A stretch of DNA of 64,000 bases from an uncultured Pelagibacteraceae bacterium. GTDB taxonomy: Bacteria > Pseudomonadota > Alphaproteobacteria > Pelagibacterales > Pelagibacteraceae. Shown in pieces: positions 18,668 through 26,697 of the stretch. Location of the stretch: NCBI GenBank assembly GCA_902626575.1, contig CACOFY010000003.1, positions 53,739 through 117,738 of the forward strand, in the 5' to 3' direction. How positions within the stretch are numbered: the first letter of the stretch is position 1; every line of letters begins with the position of its first letter. The translations under genes were made by a program, and so were the position numbers. The notes beneath the pieces are model-generated. The model made no database searches, was not told the origin of the DNA, and worked only from the letters and a program-made list of their open reading frames with translations.

Positions 18668-18793
18668 TTAATTAACTGAATTTAAAAATCTTATTAAAGA
18701 TACAAAAATTCCATGACCTGAAATTTCTATAATAGCTATTATAACTATTATAAAAAGAGTTTTTTTTAATTTAGTATCGAAAAATTTATTCAT
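18668..18793 (-). CDS. 41-residue single-helix membrane peptide
   Basis: A small frame missed by length cut-offs. It starts MNKFFDTKLKKTLF, continues with a hydrophobic helix FIIVIIAIIEISG (about residues 14-26), and ends FLNSVN. Its ATG overlaps the stop of the upstream PMT-like gene in an ATGA arrangement, and its stop lies four bases before the next ATG, exactly filling the gap. A basic N-terminus followed by one transmembrane segment suggests a small inner-membrane subunit or partner of the neighbouring glycosyltransferases. I do not recognise a family. Coordinates were fixed by consistency with the adjacent stop codon. Confidence 0.55.
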   Translation of the reverse strand: MNKFFDTKLKKTLFIIVIIAIIEISGHGIFVSLIRFLNSVN

Positions 18794-20130
18794 TTTACTC
18801 CAACACAAACTTTCTCTAAGCAGATGTACTTATTATAACTATCTAATTTATTTTTATCTATACTTCCTTCCCATGCTGGACGTGACTTTAAATGATATGA
18901 TAGGTTTCCAGCTATCCATTCGTCACCTAAAACCACGTTTATTGGATCTTTAAATTCAGAACTCCATTTTTTTTGAACTTCAATTGCAATTTCTTTACCA
19001 GGATAGTCTGTTCTTTTATTTTCTTTTAGCAGAGAGACAGTTCCATAGCTTATTGGTGAAAGTAAAAAAATAAATATAAAAAAAATTAGAAAATTTTTAA
19101 TTTTTTTCATTTCTAAATAATTTTGGAAAGTATAAATTAATAATGTTCCAAAGAATAAATAAAATGGTGTCATCCACATGGTTCTAATTTTAGAACCAGT
19201 TATTATTGAAGTCAAAAGTACAAGACAAATAGGTAGTATATTTACAATTAATAAAAATAATAATTTTCTGTCATTAAAATTTAAATTAATTTTAATTTTT
19301 TTTAAAATTAAAAATAACATTATTAAAACTGGCAATAAAATTAAAATTTGTTTTAATAAAAAAACGATTGGAAATTTTAAATGGTTTATATAATTCATTT
19401 CCTCAAGTCCTGCCCTAGAAAAAGCATATTTAATAGTAATAAAATCATTATTAAATAACCAAACTAAATGTGGAACTAAAAGTATAAAAAATACTTCAAT
19501 AGATATTAAGTATTTAAAATCAAATTTCCTCTCTTTTAAAATAATAATTTGATAAAAAAATAAAATAAAAATAGATATCAATAAATAAATAAATAAATAC
19601 TTTGATTGAAATCCAATTGCAGAGAAAATAGCTAAATAAAAACAATCGTAAATATTAATTTTTTTACCATCAAATATTCTCCAAGCATAAAAAACTGTCA
19701 AAGCCCAAAAAGGTAGCTGACAAACATTTACATTAAATTCTGGTGTAGTAAAATTATAGAAATATATTCCTTCCAATAGTATCACTGATAAAAAACTTAG
19801 AGCCTTATTATTAAATATTTTTTCGCTTAATTTAAAAACGATCAAAAATGAAAAAATTACAAATATCTGACTAAGTAAATAATAAGCCCAATCTTGACTT
19901 ACAAAAAAAAAATAAATTATCTCAACAAAAAAAGCACTTACTGGAGGATGTTTTTCAAATCCCCAGTCTAAATTACTTCCCCAAGCTAGCGCCTCAATGG
20001 TATCAAGTGGCAAATTGTTATTTGTGATCGAAGGAATCAATGTCCAAATAAAAAGATGAATAAATAAGAAAATGTAAAAATAATGTAATATGTTTTTTCT
20101 AAAATTAAACATTTCTTTGAATTTATACAA
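18790..20130 (-). CDS. PMT/ArnT-like membrane glycosyltransferase
   Basis: A 446-residue polytopic protein of the GT-C type. After the first helix it carries an acidic loop LPLDTIEALAWGSNLDWGFEKHPP near residue 42, the counterpart of the catalytic first loop of ArnT/PMT enzymes that take a sugar from a polyprenyl-phosphate donor. About ten further helices and a C-terminal extracytoplasmic domain follow. The acceptor (lipid A, protein or glycan) cannot be told. The frame opens at 20130; a Met six codons later is also possible. It heads the cluster with the 41-residue peptide and the GT2 gene. Confidence 0.8.
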   Translation of the reverse strand: MYKFKEMFNFRKNILHYFYIFLFIHLFIWTLIPSITNNNLPLDTIEALAWGSNLDWGFEKHPPVSAFFVEIIYFFFVSQDWAYYLLSQIFVIFSFLIVFKLSEKIFNNKALSFLSVILLEGIYFYNFTTPEFNVNVCQLPFWALTVFYAWRIFDGKKINIYDCFYLAIFSAIGFQSKYLFIYLLISIFILFFYQIIILKERKFDFKYLISIEVFFILLVPHLVWLFNNDFITIKYAFSRAGLEEMNYINHLKFPIVFLLKQILILLPVLIMLFLILKKIKINLNFNDRKLLFLLIVNILPICLVLLTSIITGSKIRTMWMTPFYLFFGTLLIYTFQNYLEMKKIKNFLIFFIFIFLLSPISYGTVSLLKENKRTDYPGKEIAIEVQKKWSSEFKDPINVVLGDEWIAGNLSYHLKSRPAWEGSIDKNKLDSYNKYICLEKVCVGVK

Positions 20131-20141
20131 TTAAAGCATTC

Positions 20142-20169
20142 TTGACACTAAATAATTGCTGAATATACT
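20142..20169 (+). promoter_or_regulatory. dksA promoter
   Basis: TTGACA (20142-20147), a 16-base spacer and TATACT (20164-20169), 22 bases before the ATG at 20192. This is the best-looking sigma70 promoter in the window. It shows that the upstream in-frame TTG at 20156 lies inside the promoter and is not the start. Confidence 0.7.
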
Positions 20170-20191
20170 TCCGACCGTTCAAACTGTTAAA

Positions 20192-20608
20192 ATGGTTAAG
20201 ATATCAAAAAATTATATACCTAAAAGTACTGAAAAATATATGTGCGAAAAGCATAAAGCATTTTTCAAAAATAAGTTAATAGAGTGGAAAAAAGATTTAG
20301 TTAAATCAAATAATGAGGCTTTATATAATAGCTCTCTAGACGATAATAGTACTTCTGCTGATATTGTTGATCAAGCAAGCTCATACACAGAAAAAAATGT
20401 TGAGATGAGAGCAATAAATAGACAAATAAAACTGATTTCTAAAATTGATTCTGCGCTCAAAAAAATAAAAGATGGAACATATGGCTTTTGTGAGGAGACT
20501 GCTGAACCAATTGGTTTAAAAAGACTAATGGCAAGACCTGTTGCAACTTTATGTATTGCAGCTCAAGAAAAACATGAAAAAGAGGAAAAAGTCTACGCTG
20601 ACGATTAA
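20192..20608 (+). CDS. dksA: RNA polymerase-binding transcription factor DksA
   Basis: DksA works with ppGpp in the RNA polymerase secondary channel to reset rRNA and amino-acid promoters during starvation. From the ATG at 20192 it has 138 residues: a coiled-coil (about 20-95) with the tip motif D57-x-x-D60-x-A62 intact, then the globular end. The zinc-finger region retains only Cys100 and Cys121 (in GFCEET and ATLCIA), not four cysteines, as in many alphaproteobacterial DksA proteins, so metal binding is doubtful. It is divergent from the PMT-like gene. Confidence 0.93.
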   Translation: MVKISKNYIPKSTEKYMCEKHKAFFKNKLIEWKKDLVKSNNEALYNSSLDDNSTSADIVDQASSYTEKNVEMRAINRQIKLISKIDSALKKIKDGTYGFCEETAEPIGLKRLMARPVATLCIAAQEKHEKEEKVYADD

Positions 20609-22422
20609 TTATTTTTTCTCTTTAATAATGTCCAATCCTCAATAGTTTCAATTTTTTCAAAATTTTCCTCAATGTAAGCATTTACTAAAAATAGTCTCTC
20701 TTCTAAAGGAGCCAGCCAATTAAATTTCACTCCGCCTGATATAATAATTTCCGTATTATTTAATTCATTGATAAAGTTTTTTTGATCTGGAATAGATCCA
20801 ACACTCCAAATTAAATAATATTTAGTACAACTTTTTTTTTTAAATAAATAATGAAGTGCAGCATCATGAGAAAAAAGTTGTATACATTCTTTGTCTTTTA
20901 AAATCGCTTTGCTTTCATTAATAAAATTTATTTCCTTTTGGTTAAGAAATTTTTGGTCTGGTAAATTAATATATTTCTCAAACCTCAAGTTATAATTTTT
21001 TAAATTTTTTGGATTAATGTCAAAAAATATAGGAAATAATATTAATAAAAAAAATATTAAAAAAATGTTTTTTGCAGAAGATGTATCAATCTTAATTTTT
21101 TTGTTTATGTTAAATAAAATGAAATATAAAAAAATGACTGAAAAAAAAATTATAGGGAACCCAAAAATATGTTTTATATGTGGTCCATCTGACCTACCTA
21201 CAACATAAGCATAGCTAAAAATTGAAATAAAACATAAGAACATTAATAAAAATTTAAAATTTGGATGGTATTTGTCATTAACTTTTAGAAATAAATTTAT
21301 TGTAAAGATGGATATAAAAATGATTGATAATAAAGTTTTTGTTGCCCTCGATGAATCAGGGTGGTCACTAAATGGTGTTGGGTGAATGATCCCGTGAATG
21401 TAGCTCACATATTTATAAACTGAAAAAGTGTTACCAATAAAATGCCTAAATTCTGAACCGAAATAAAAATAAAATAATAACCACCAAAGGAATATTGATG
21501 AAAATAAAATAATAAAACTTTTTAAATCTTTTCTTATTAAAAGGAAAATTAAAAAGCTTATTAAAATTAAGTTCATTACTAATCCTCTATCAATACCCCA
21601 AAGTAATGTAGCTATACTCAAGAAACCAAACATTAAAAGAATTGGCGCGTATAATTTTTTATTTTCAAAAAAATATGAAAATAGTATTAGTGAAAATATT
21701 ATTGGAATTTCTCTTGCAACAAGATGATCTACACTTGTAATATTATAATCAATGACTGATAAAAAAATTAATGAATTTAAAATAAAAAATATATTTTTAT
21801 AAAATTCCTCTACTTTTAAAAACTTTGTAATTCTTAAAGATAGAAATATAAGTAAAAACTTTAATGAAAAAATTAAAAATATATCTGTAATTCTTTTTAA
21901 ACCAATTGTTTGGGTGTCAAATATATACCATAGAATTTTAGCGCTTATAGTCTCATAGAATATTCCTTGAGTTACATAAGAACCAGACCATAAAGATCCA
22001 TCTTTTGAACTTTTAAATGCTGAGCTTAATTGCTGACCTTCGTGCATTAAATCTAAATTGTGTAATTGAAATTGAGCTGATAAAAATTCTAAAATTATTA
22101 GTAGTGTCAATATTAAAAATATAAAAAATAATGAATTATTTTTCTTTGGTTGAATATTTGAGAAATTATTTAAATTTAAAATAAGGTTTTTAAAATTTTG
22201 CTTTCTAAAAAAAACCTGTGAAAAAAAAGCGATAATTGGTAAAAATATAAAAGCCAAATATCTTAAAATATCATTAGCTGGATTAAATTTTAAATCTGAA
22301 TATTCTCCAACTATCATATTATCGTTAAAGGGTATTTTGATTTTTTCCCAAATAAATGTTCCAAATAAAATTAATAAAATTATTAATATTCCAAATATTA
22401 AATTAAATAAATAATTTTTCAT
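20605..22422 (-). CDS. large polytopic membrane protein, unknown
   Basis: A 605-residue protein with numerous hydrophobic helices across residues 1-440 and a hydrophilic, probably extracytoplasmic, C-terminal domain of about 130 residues. An acidic loop near residue 125 reads NLDLMHEGQQLSSA. The overall plan, with many helices, an acidic periplasmic loop and a C-terminal domain, resembles GT-C glycosyltransferases, but I cannot assign a family. It overlaps the preceding membrane-protein gene by four bases (ATGA), so the pair is coupled. It converges with dksA (four-base overlap). Confidence 0.6.
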   Translation of the reverse strand: MKNYLFNLIFGILIILLILFGTFIWEKIKIPFNDNMIVGEYSDLKFNPANDILRYLAFIFLPIIAFFSQVFFRKQNFKNLILNLNNFSNIQPKKNNSLFFIFLILTLLIILEFLSAQFQLHNLDLMHEGQQLSSAFKSSKDGSLWSGSYVTQGIFYETISAKILWYIFDTQTIGLKRITDIFLIFSLKFLLIFLSLRITKFLKVEEFYKNIFFILNSLIFLSVIDYNITSVDHLVAREIPIIFSLILFSYFFENKKLYAPILLMFGFLSIATLLWGIDRGLVMNLILISFLIFLLIRKDLKSFIILFSSIFLWWLLFYFYFGSEFRHFIGNTFSVYKYVSYIHGIIHPTPFSDHPDSSRATKTLLSIIFISIFTINLFLKVNDKYHPNFKFLLMFLCFISIFSYAYVVGRSDGPHIKHIFGFPIIFFSVIFLYFILFNINKKIKIDTSSAKNIFLIFFLLILFPIFFDINPKNLKNYNLRFEKYINLPDQKFLNQKEINFINESKAILKDKECIQLFSHDAALHYLFKKKSCTKYYLIWSVGSIPDQKNFINELNNTEIIISGGVKFNWLAPLEERLFLVNAYIEENFEKIETIEDWTLLKRKNN

Positions 22423-23675
22423 GATGATTGATTTGACAAATATAAAAATTTAATTGTTTTGTAAGGAATTCGATAACCTGGAAATGAATTTACATCAGCA
22501 GATAAAAGTGTTGGTGGACTCCAACCAAAAGCAAAAACTAAAAAAAATATTATTAAAATACTTTTTGGTTTGATTTTGAGGATTTTTTGCAAATTATTAA
22601 CAATTTTAAACGTTTTATGTTCAATTAACCTTAAATTAATTTTTATAAAATCATTTTTGAATAAGTAAAAAAAGAATAATATTGATGAAACGTAAGTTAT
22701 ATTAACTGCTCTACCCCAATCTATAAACATTAACCAATGGATTGGCACAAAAATATTTAAAATTACAAAAATCAAAGCTAGTTTTTTAAATTTAAATATT
22801 TTTTGGTTTAGTTCTGAATTTTTAATTAGCAATAATAATGGAGCAAACCCAATTAACATTATCAAAAAATATCTAAATAAATATGCAAAAATACTAAATT
22901 CTTTTTCTGTTAATTTACTAATTGTGGCTTTGATATGTACAATCGCCTCCCTTTTTGTATCCATAAGTCCACAGGACATATAGCAAGCTTCCCCAAAATT
23001 ATTCATCAAGGAAGATTTCATAATTTCAAAACCATCTTTAGAGATAATATGAAATGCACTATAATAAGAAATAATGATCGATGGAACAAAAATAAGAAAT
23101 ATTATCATAAATATTTTAATTAAGTTTTCATTTTTCATTTTAATTAAAACTGTAGCAGCAAAGAATGTATAATAAAAAATTGCTGGCTCGTATAAAATAG
23201 AAATTAATGGTAAAATAAAAATTATCCATAATATAGAATTTTTTGTCTTACTTTCCTTTGAAGATATATTGTAGAACCAAATATAACCAATAAATAAAAA
23301 TAATTCTTTTCTTGCTAATACTTCTAATTCAGCAATATGATAAATTAAAAATATTGGTGTAAACAAACTAAAGAGAAAAATTCCATTAAACTTTATTTTT
23401 ATAAAAAATTTGTAGATAAGAATTAAATATAGTCCATAAAAAAAAATCTGCATCAATAGAATTACAAACCTTAATTTTAAATCAAAAATTTGTGCTATAT
23501 GAAAAGCTACTTCACCTGGTAAACCTCTTCTTGTAAAACCTCCTTGATAATTAATTATCCATTCTGAAATAGTGGAGTCATTACCAACATCATGTTTTAG
23601 ATAAAGCCATATAAAAGCAAATACTGAGATTGAAATTAGATAATATTTAAAATAATTTTTATAATTTTTTTCCAT
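22419..23675 (-). CDS. polytopic membrane protein with YQGGFTRRGLPGE motif
   Basis: A 418-residue membrane protein with about ten hydrophobic helices. The stretch INYQGGFTRRGLPGEVAF near residue 42 resembles a motif I associate with uncharacterised membrane proteins of surface-glycan loci, with a GT-C-like topology. A Cys-containing loop (ACYMSCGLMD) lies near residue 232. Function unknown. It is the first gene of a two-gene unit with the 605-residue membrane protein; both probably act on the same envelope substrate. Confidence 0.6.
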   Translation of the reverse strand: MEKNYKNYFKYYLISISVFAFIWLYLKHDVGNDSTISEWIINYQGGFTRRGLPGEVAFHIAQIFDLKLRFVILLMQIFFYGLYLILIYKFFIKIKFNGIFLFSLFTPIFLIYHIAELEVLARKELFLFIGYIWFYNISSKESKTKNSILWIIFILPLISILYEPAIFYYTFFAATVLIKMKNENLIKIFMIIFLIFVPSIIISYYSAFHIISKDGFEIMKSSLMNNFGEACYMSCGLMDTKREAIVHIKATISKLTEKEFSIFAYLFRYFLIMLIGFAPLLLLIKNSELNQKIFKFKKLALIFVILNIFVPIHWLMFIDWGRAVNITYVSSILFFFYLFKNDFIKINLRLIEHKTFKIVNNLQKILKIKPKSILIIFFLVFAFGWSPPTLLSADVNSFPGYRIPYKTIKFLYLSNQSS

Positions 23676-23679
23676 ATAT

Positions 23680-24318
23680 TTATGGTAAAGGAATCTTATC
23701 TCCTTGTTTCATAAACTCATAGCCCTTTTTCACAGCTTCTCTATTTGAAATTTCTAAATACCATCTTGTCAAATTTTTGAATTTTTTGAGACCAATATCA
23801 TGCCATTTATGCCTCGCTATCCAGGGCCAGGTCGCTATGTCTGCTATTGAATAGTTATCTCCTGCTAAAAATTTTGAGTTGAAAAGTCTTTCATCTAGAT
23901 CATTGTATATTGATTTTGTTATTTTAAAATATCGTTCTTCTCCAAACTTACTTTTTCCTGGATTATAATGATGAAACTGATGATGCTGACCGATTATTGG
24001 TCCTATATATCCCATTTGGGCCATAAGCCATTGGTTTATTTTCAATCTATCTTTATTTTCATAAAACATTTTACTCTTTTCGGCTAAATAAATTAATATT
24101 GCGCCTGACTCGAAAATTTTTTCCTCATTTTTATGGTCTATGATGACTGGTATTTTACTAAAAGGACTAATTTTTCTAAAATTTGGATTAAACTGTTCGC
24201 CTTTGCCTAAGTCTATTTTAGTAACTTTATAATCAAACTTAATTTCCTCTAACATTATACTTATTTTTTTTCCGTTAGGGGTATCAGCTGTGAATAACTC
24301 AATCACTCTTTTTACCAA
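23680..24318 (-). CDS. glutathione S-transferase, Nu-class/YfcG-like
   Basis: A 212-residue GST: an N-terminal thioredoxin-fold domain ([19 protein letters not shown], then SPFSKIPVI and ESGAILIYLAEK) and an all-helical C-terminal domain with GDNYSIADIATWPWI near residue 150. The TPNGKK segment is that of YfcG/YghU-type enzymes, which bind glutathione without a catalytic Tyr and act as disulfide reductases. It overlaps the ferredoxin reductase gene by 20 bases, placing it in the redox cluster downstream of proteorhodopsin. The substrate is unknown. Confidence 0.88.
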   Translation of the reverse strand: MVKRVIELFTADTPNGKKISIMLEEIKFDYKVTKIDLGKGEQFNPNFRKISPFSKIPVIIDHKNEEKIFESGAILIYLAEKSKMFYENKDRLKINQWLMAQMGYIGPIIGQHHQFHHYNPGKSKFGEERYFKITKSIYNDLDERLFNSKFLAGDNYSIADIATWPWIARHKWHDIGLKKFKNLTRWYLEISNREAVKKGYEFMKQGDKIPLP

Positions 24319-25318
24319 GTCTCTTTAGTATACTTGATGAAGATGTTGTAAATTCAAATCTATATTTTTCATCTGGTCTAGCTAATTTAAAACATGCTCT
24401 AGCTGCTAAAGCTCCCTCGTGAAAACCCGATAAAATTAGTTTTAATTTACCTGGATATGAGCAAATATCACCTACAGCGTAAATACCTTTTTGATTTGTC
24501 TCAAATTTTTCAGTATCTACTTCGATTGTTTTTTTATTCAAATTTAATCCCCAGTTTGCAATTGGGCCAAGCTGCATTATTAAACCAAAAAAGCCCAAAA
24601 CATAGTCAGTTTTAAGGTTTTTTATTTCCTTGTTTTCATTTTGAATATCAATGCTATCAAGCTTTCCATTACCTTTAGGGTTTTTTAATTGATATTTTGT
24701 AAACAAATTTATTCTACCTTCTTTTTCAAGCTCATAAACTTTGTTCAAAGTAGATTGAGCCCCTCTGAATTCATCACGTCTATGTATAAGATTAACTTTT
24801 GAGTTTGCAGATAATTCAACAGCCCAATCTAAAGCACTATCACCACCTCCAAAAATTGATACTGTTTTATCTTTAAAAATATTTTTGTCTTTAATTGAAT
24901 AAAAAATAGACTTCCCCTCGTATTGTTCGCACTCTTTTGGTGTAAATTTTCTAGGTTCAAACGATCCTACTCCACCTGCAATAATAACATTTGGTGTATA
25001 AAAAACAGTTCCATTATTCGTTTTTACATGCCAGTAACCTTTTTCATTTTTCACTTCGTCAACTCTCTCATTTAAATGAAACTTAACATCAAAAGGTTTA
25101 AGTTGATTTATCAAATTATTTGTCAGTTCCTCGCCAGTGCATTCAGGAACTGCTGGTATATCATAAATAGGTTTATCTGGATAAAGCTCAATACACTGCC
25201 CTCCAATTTTATCTAAATTGTCTACAATTTCACATTTCAGACCAATTATATTTAATTGATGTGCTGTGAACAAACCAGTTGGGCCTGCGCCAATAATTAA
25301 TGCATCAGTTTTAATCAT
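24299..25318 (-). CDS. ferredoxin-NADP+ reductase, thioredoxin-reductase-like
   Basis: A 339-residue flavoprotein with an FAD-binding [13 protein letters not shown] at the N-terminus, an NADP-binding [13 protein letters not shown] near residue 154, and a C-terminal FAD motif [12 protein letters not shown]. The CxxC redox pair of thioredoxin reductase is absent from the NADP domain, which identifies the TrxR-like ferredoxin reductase (type 2) family. It starts four bases before the end of the ferredoxin gene, so electron transfer between NADPH and that ferredoxin is the likely role. Confidence 0.9.
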   Translation of the reverse strand: MIKTDALIIGAGPTGLFTAHQLNIIGLKCEIVDNLDKIGGQCIELYPDKPIYDIPAVPECTGEELTNNLINQLKPFDVKFHLNERVDEVKNEKGYWHVKTNNGTVFYTPNVIIAGGVGSFEPRKFTPKECEQYEGKSIFYSIKDKNIFKDKTVSIFGGGDSALDWAVELSANSKVNLIHRRDEFRGAQSTLNKVYELEKEGRINLFTKYQLKNPKGNGKLDSIDIQNENKEIKNLKTDYVLGFFGLIMQLGPIANWGLNLNKKTIEVDTEKFETNQKGIYAVGDICSYPGKLKLILSGFHEGALAARACFKLARPDEKYRFEFTTSSSSILKRLGKKSD

Positions 25319-25632
25319 TGTTTTTTGGGAAGATCAACTATCAGTCCATCAATTTCATCAGTGACTGAAATTTGGCAACTCAATCTACTAAACTTATTTG
25401 GTTCAAAAGCTTGGTCTAACATATCGTCTTCTCCTTCGGATTTTTCATTAATTTTATCATACCATTCTTCTTTGACATAAACATGGCATGTTGCGCAAGC
25501 CATGCTCCCGCCGCAGTCTCCATCAATACCTGGAATATTGTTCTGGATAGCTCCTTCCATGACGGTTAAACCTTTATCAATCTCAACAGTATGAGATTTT
25601 CCATTATTCTCTACGTAAGTAATTTTAGGCAT
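25315..25632 (-). CDS. [2Fe-2S] ferredoxin, adrenodoxin type
   Basis: A 105-residue ferredoxin. Four cluster-ligand cysteines are visible: [12 protein letters not shown] (C-x5-C-x2-C, near residues 40-48) and RLSCQI near 85. The acidic stretch [14 protein letters not shown] is typical of the vertebrate-adrenodoxin/ISC-ferredoxin group. It is followed by its probable reductase. Only 27 bases separate its ATG from the terminator of proteorhodopsin, so it is expressed by read-through or from a promoter inside that short region. Confidence 0.93.
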   Translation of the reverse strand: MPKITYVENNGKSHTVEIDKGLTVMEGAIQNNIPGIDGDCGGSMACATCHVYVKEEWYDKINEKSEGEDDMLDQAFEPNKFSRLSCQISVTDEIDGLIVDLPKKQ

Positions 25633-25659
25633 TAATCATATTTATAAAGACAAAAAAAA

Positions 25660-25691
25660 AATAGGGCAATATGAAAACATATCGCCCTATT
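25660..25691 (-). terminator. intrinsic terminator between proteorhodopsin and ferredoxin
   Basis: AATAGGGCAATATG (25660-25673) faces CATATCGCCCTATT (25678-25691) across a four-base loop. On the minus strand one position pairs as G-U and a run of U follows. It lies about 20 bases after the proteorhodopsin stop and should end most proteorhodopsin transcripts before the ferredoxin gene. Confidence 0.88.
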
Positions 25692-25710
25692 TAAATAACT
25701 TCAGTTATTA

Positions 25711-26481
25711 TTATGCTCTTCTAGCTCCTGGCTGAGAAACAGCTGCACTCCAAATTACAAGACCAAATGCGATCTTGTTAATGAAGTCTGCTAAGTTATA
25801 GATAACGTTAAGTGTGTTAGCATCTACTCCACCTGTTAGGTAACCAAATACATAACCTAATGGGTAAATTGCCCAACCTACTGTAACGATCATTCTCATA
25901 GCACCAAATGCAGTACTTAAACCTCTGTTACCGCTTTTAGCTGCCATTTTACCAGCTTCACCAGAGAATACTTCATATAAGATGTAGATCCATCCAGCCA
26001 TACCGATTATGAAACCAAGCATTGCGTTGATGTAACCTGCTTCTCCTAAGTAACCTCCGATTAACATTACTAGAGATCCAATTAATAGTCTCCAGAAGAT
26101 GTTACCTGATACTTTTCTCACAGCTGCTAGAATTAAATAAAATTCTATCATCTGTAATGGTACAGTAATTAACCAATCAATATATCTGTATACTGTTGGT
26201 GAATCACCTGTTTGAACCCATACACCTCTCATGTAAACATAGTGAATGAATGCAATACCAGTTACTAGTCCTGCTACTGTTACTGATGTTTTCCATCCAG
26301 CAGCTACTGATCCTCTTTCTAAGAAAAAGAAAGCTGTAGCAGCTAACATACCCATTGAAATTATCCAAAAAGAAATTCCAACAAAGTCATCAGATGCAAG
26401 AAGGACTGCCTCTGCGTTTGCTGCACCTGAGAAGCCCAATAGAGCTACAGCTGCTAATGCAAACAATTTAAGTTTTTTCAT
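25711..26481 (-). CDS. blue-tuned proteorhodopsin
   Basis: A light-driven proton pump with seven helices and retinal on a lysine. In this 256-residue protein the proton acceptor is Asp102 with His80, the donor Glu113 and the retinal Schiff-base Lys236, all in the expected contexts (RYIDWL, FIHYVYMRG, MIEFYL, DFINKIAFG). The spectral-tuning residue, equivalent to position 105 of the first described proteorhodopsin, is Gln110 (TVPLQ), which predicts blue absorption. A signal peptide (about 1-23, ANA) precedes helix A. A strong GAGGGAG ribosome site (26488-26494) lies seven bases from the ATG. No carotenoid-cleaving enzyme for retinal is in the window. Confidence 0.98.
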   Translation of the reverse strand: MKKLKLFALAAVALLGFSGAANAEAVLLASDDFVGISFWIISMGMLAATAFFFLERGSVAAGWKTSVTVAGLVTGIAFIHYVYMRGVWVQTGDSPTVYRYIDWLITVPLQMIEFYLILAAVRKVSGNIFWRLLIGSLVMLIGGYLGEAGYINAMLGFIIGMAGWIYILYEVFSGEAGKMAAKSGNRGLSTAFGAMRMIVTVGWAIYPLGYVFGYLTGGVDANTLNVIYNLADFINKIAFGLVIWSAAVSQPGARRA

Positions 26482-26507
26482 AAAAAACTCCCTCTTTAGT
26501 TAGTTTT

Positions 26508-26527
26508 TATAGTTTATATAAACTATA
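26508..26527. repeat. 20-bp perfect palindrome upstream of proteorhodopsin
   Basis: TATAGTTTATATAAACTATA reads identically on both strands, 26 bases before the proteorhodopsin ATG. A second inverted repeat, GCAGT/ACTGC with a seven-base spacer (26528-26544), directly abuts it. The site lies where the core promoter should be, so it may be an operator for a dimeric regulator. AT-richness makes chance possible. Confidence 0.6.
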
Positions 26528-26697
26528 GCAGTCTATTAAACTGCCAAAGTTAAGGGGTTAATTACCAAATTAAGTTAGTTTATTGAAGACTTTTTTACCT
26601 CTTATTTATGTTGATTTTATTGGCTTTTTGAAATTAAATGCAACTTGTTGCTAAAATATCAGGCAATTAAAGCAATTTTGAATCAATTTAGTAAATT

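Noticed and set aside
20156..20191. TTG start for DksA 12 codons upstream
   Set aside because: The codon lies between the -35 and -10 of the likely promoter, and the ATG at 20192 gives the normal alphaproteobacterial N-terminus.
26639..26650. GCAACTTGTTGC hairpin upstream of prpE as a terminator or operator
   Set aside because: The arms are five bases with a two-base loop and no U-run; such short symmetry is expected by chance.
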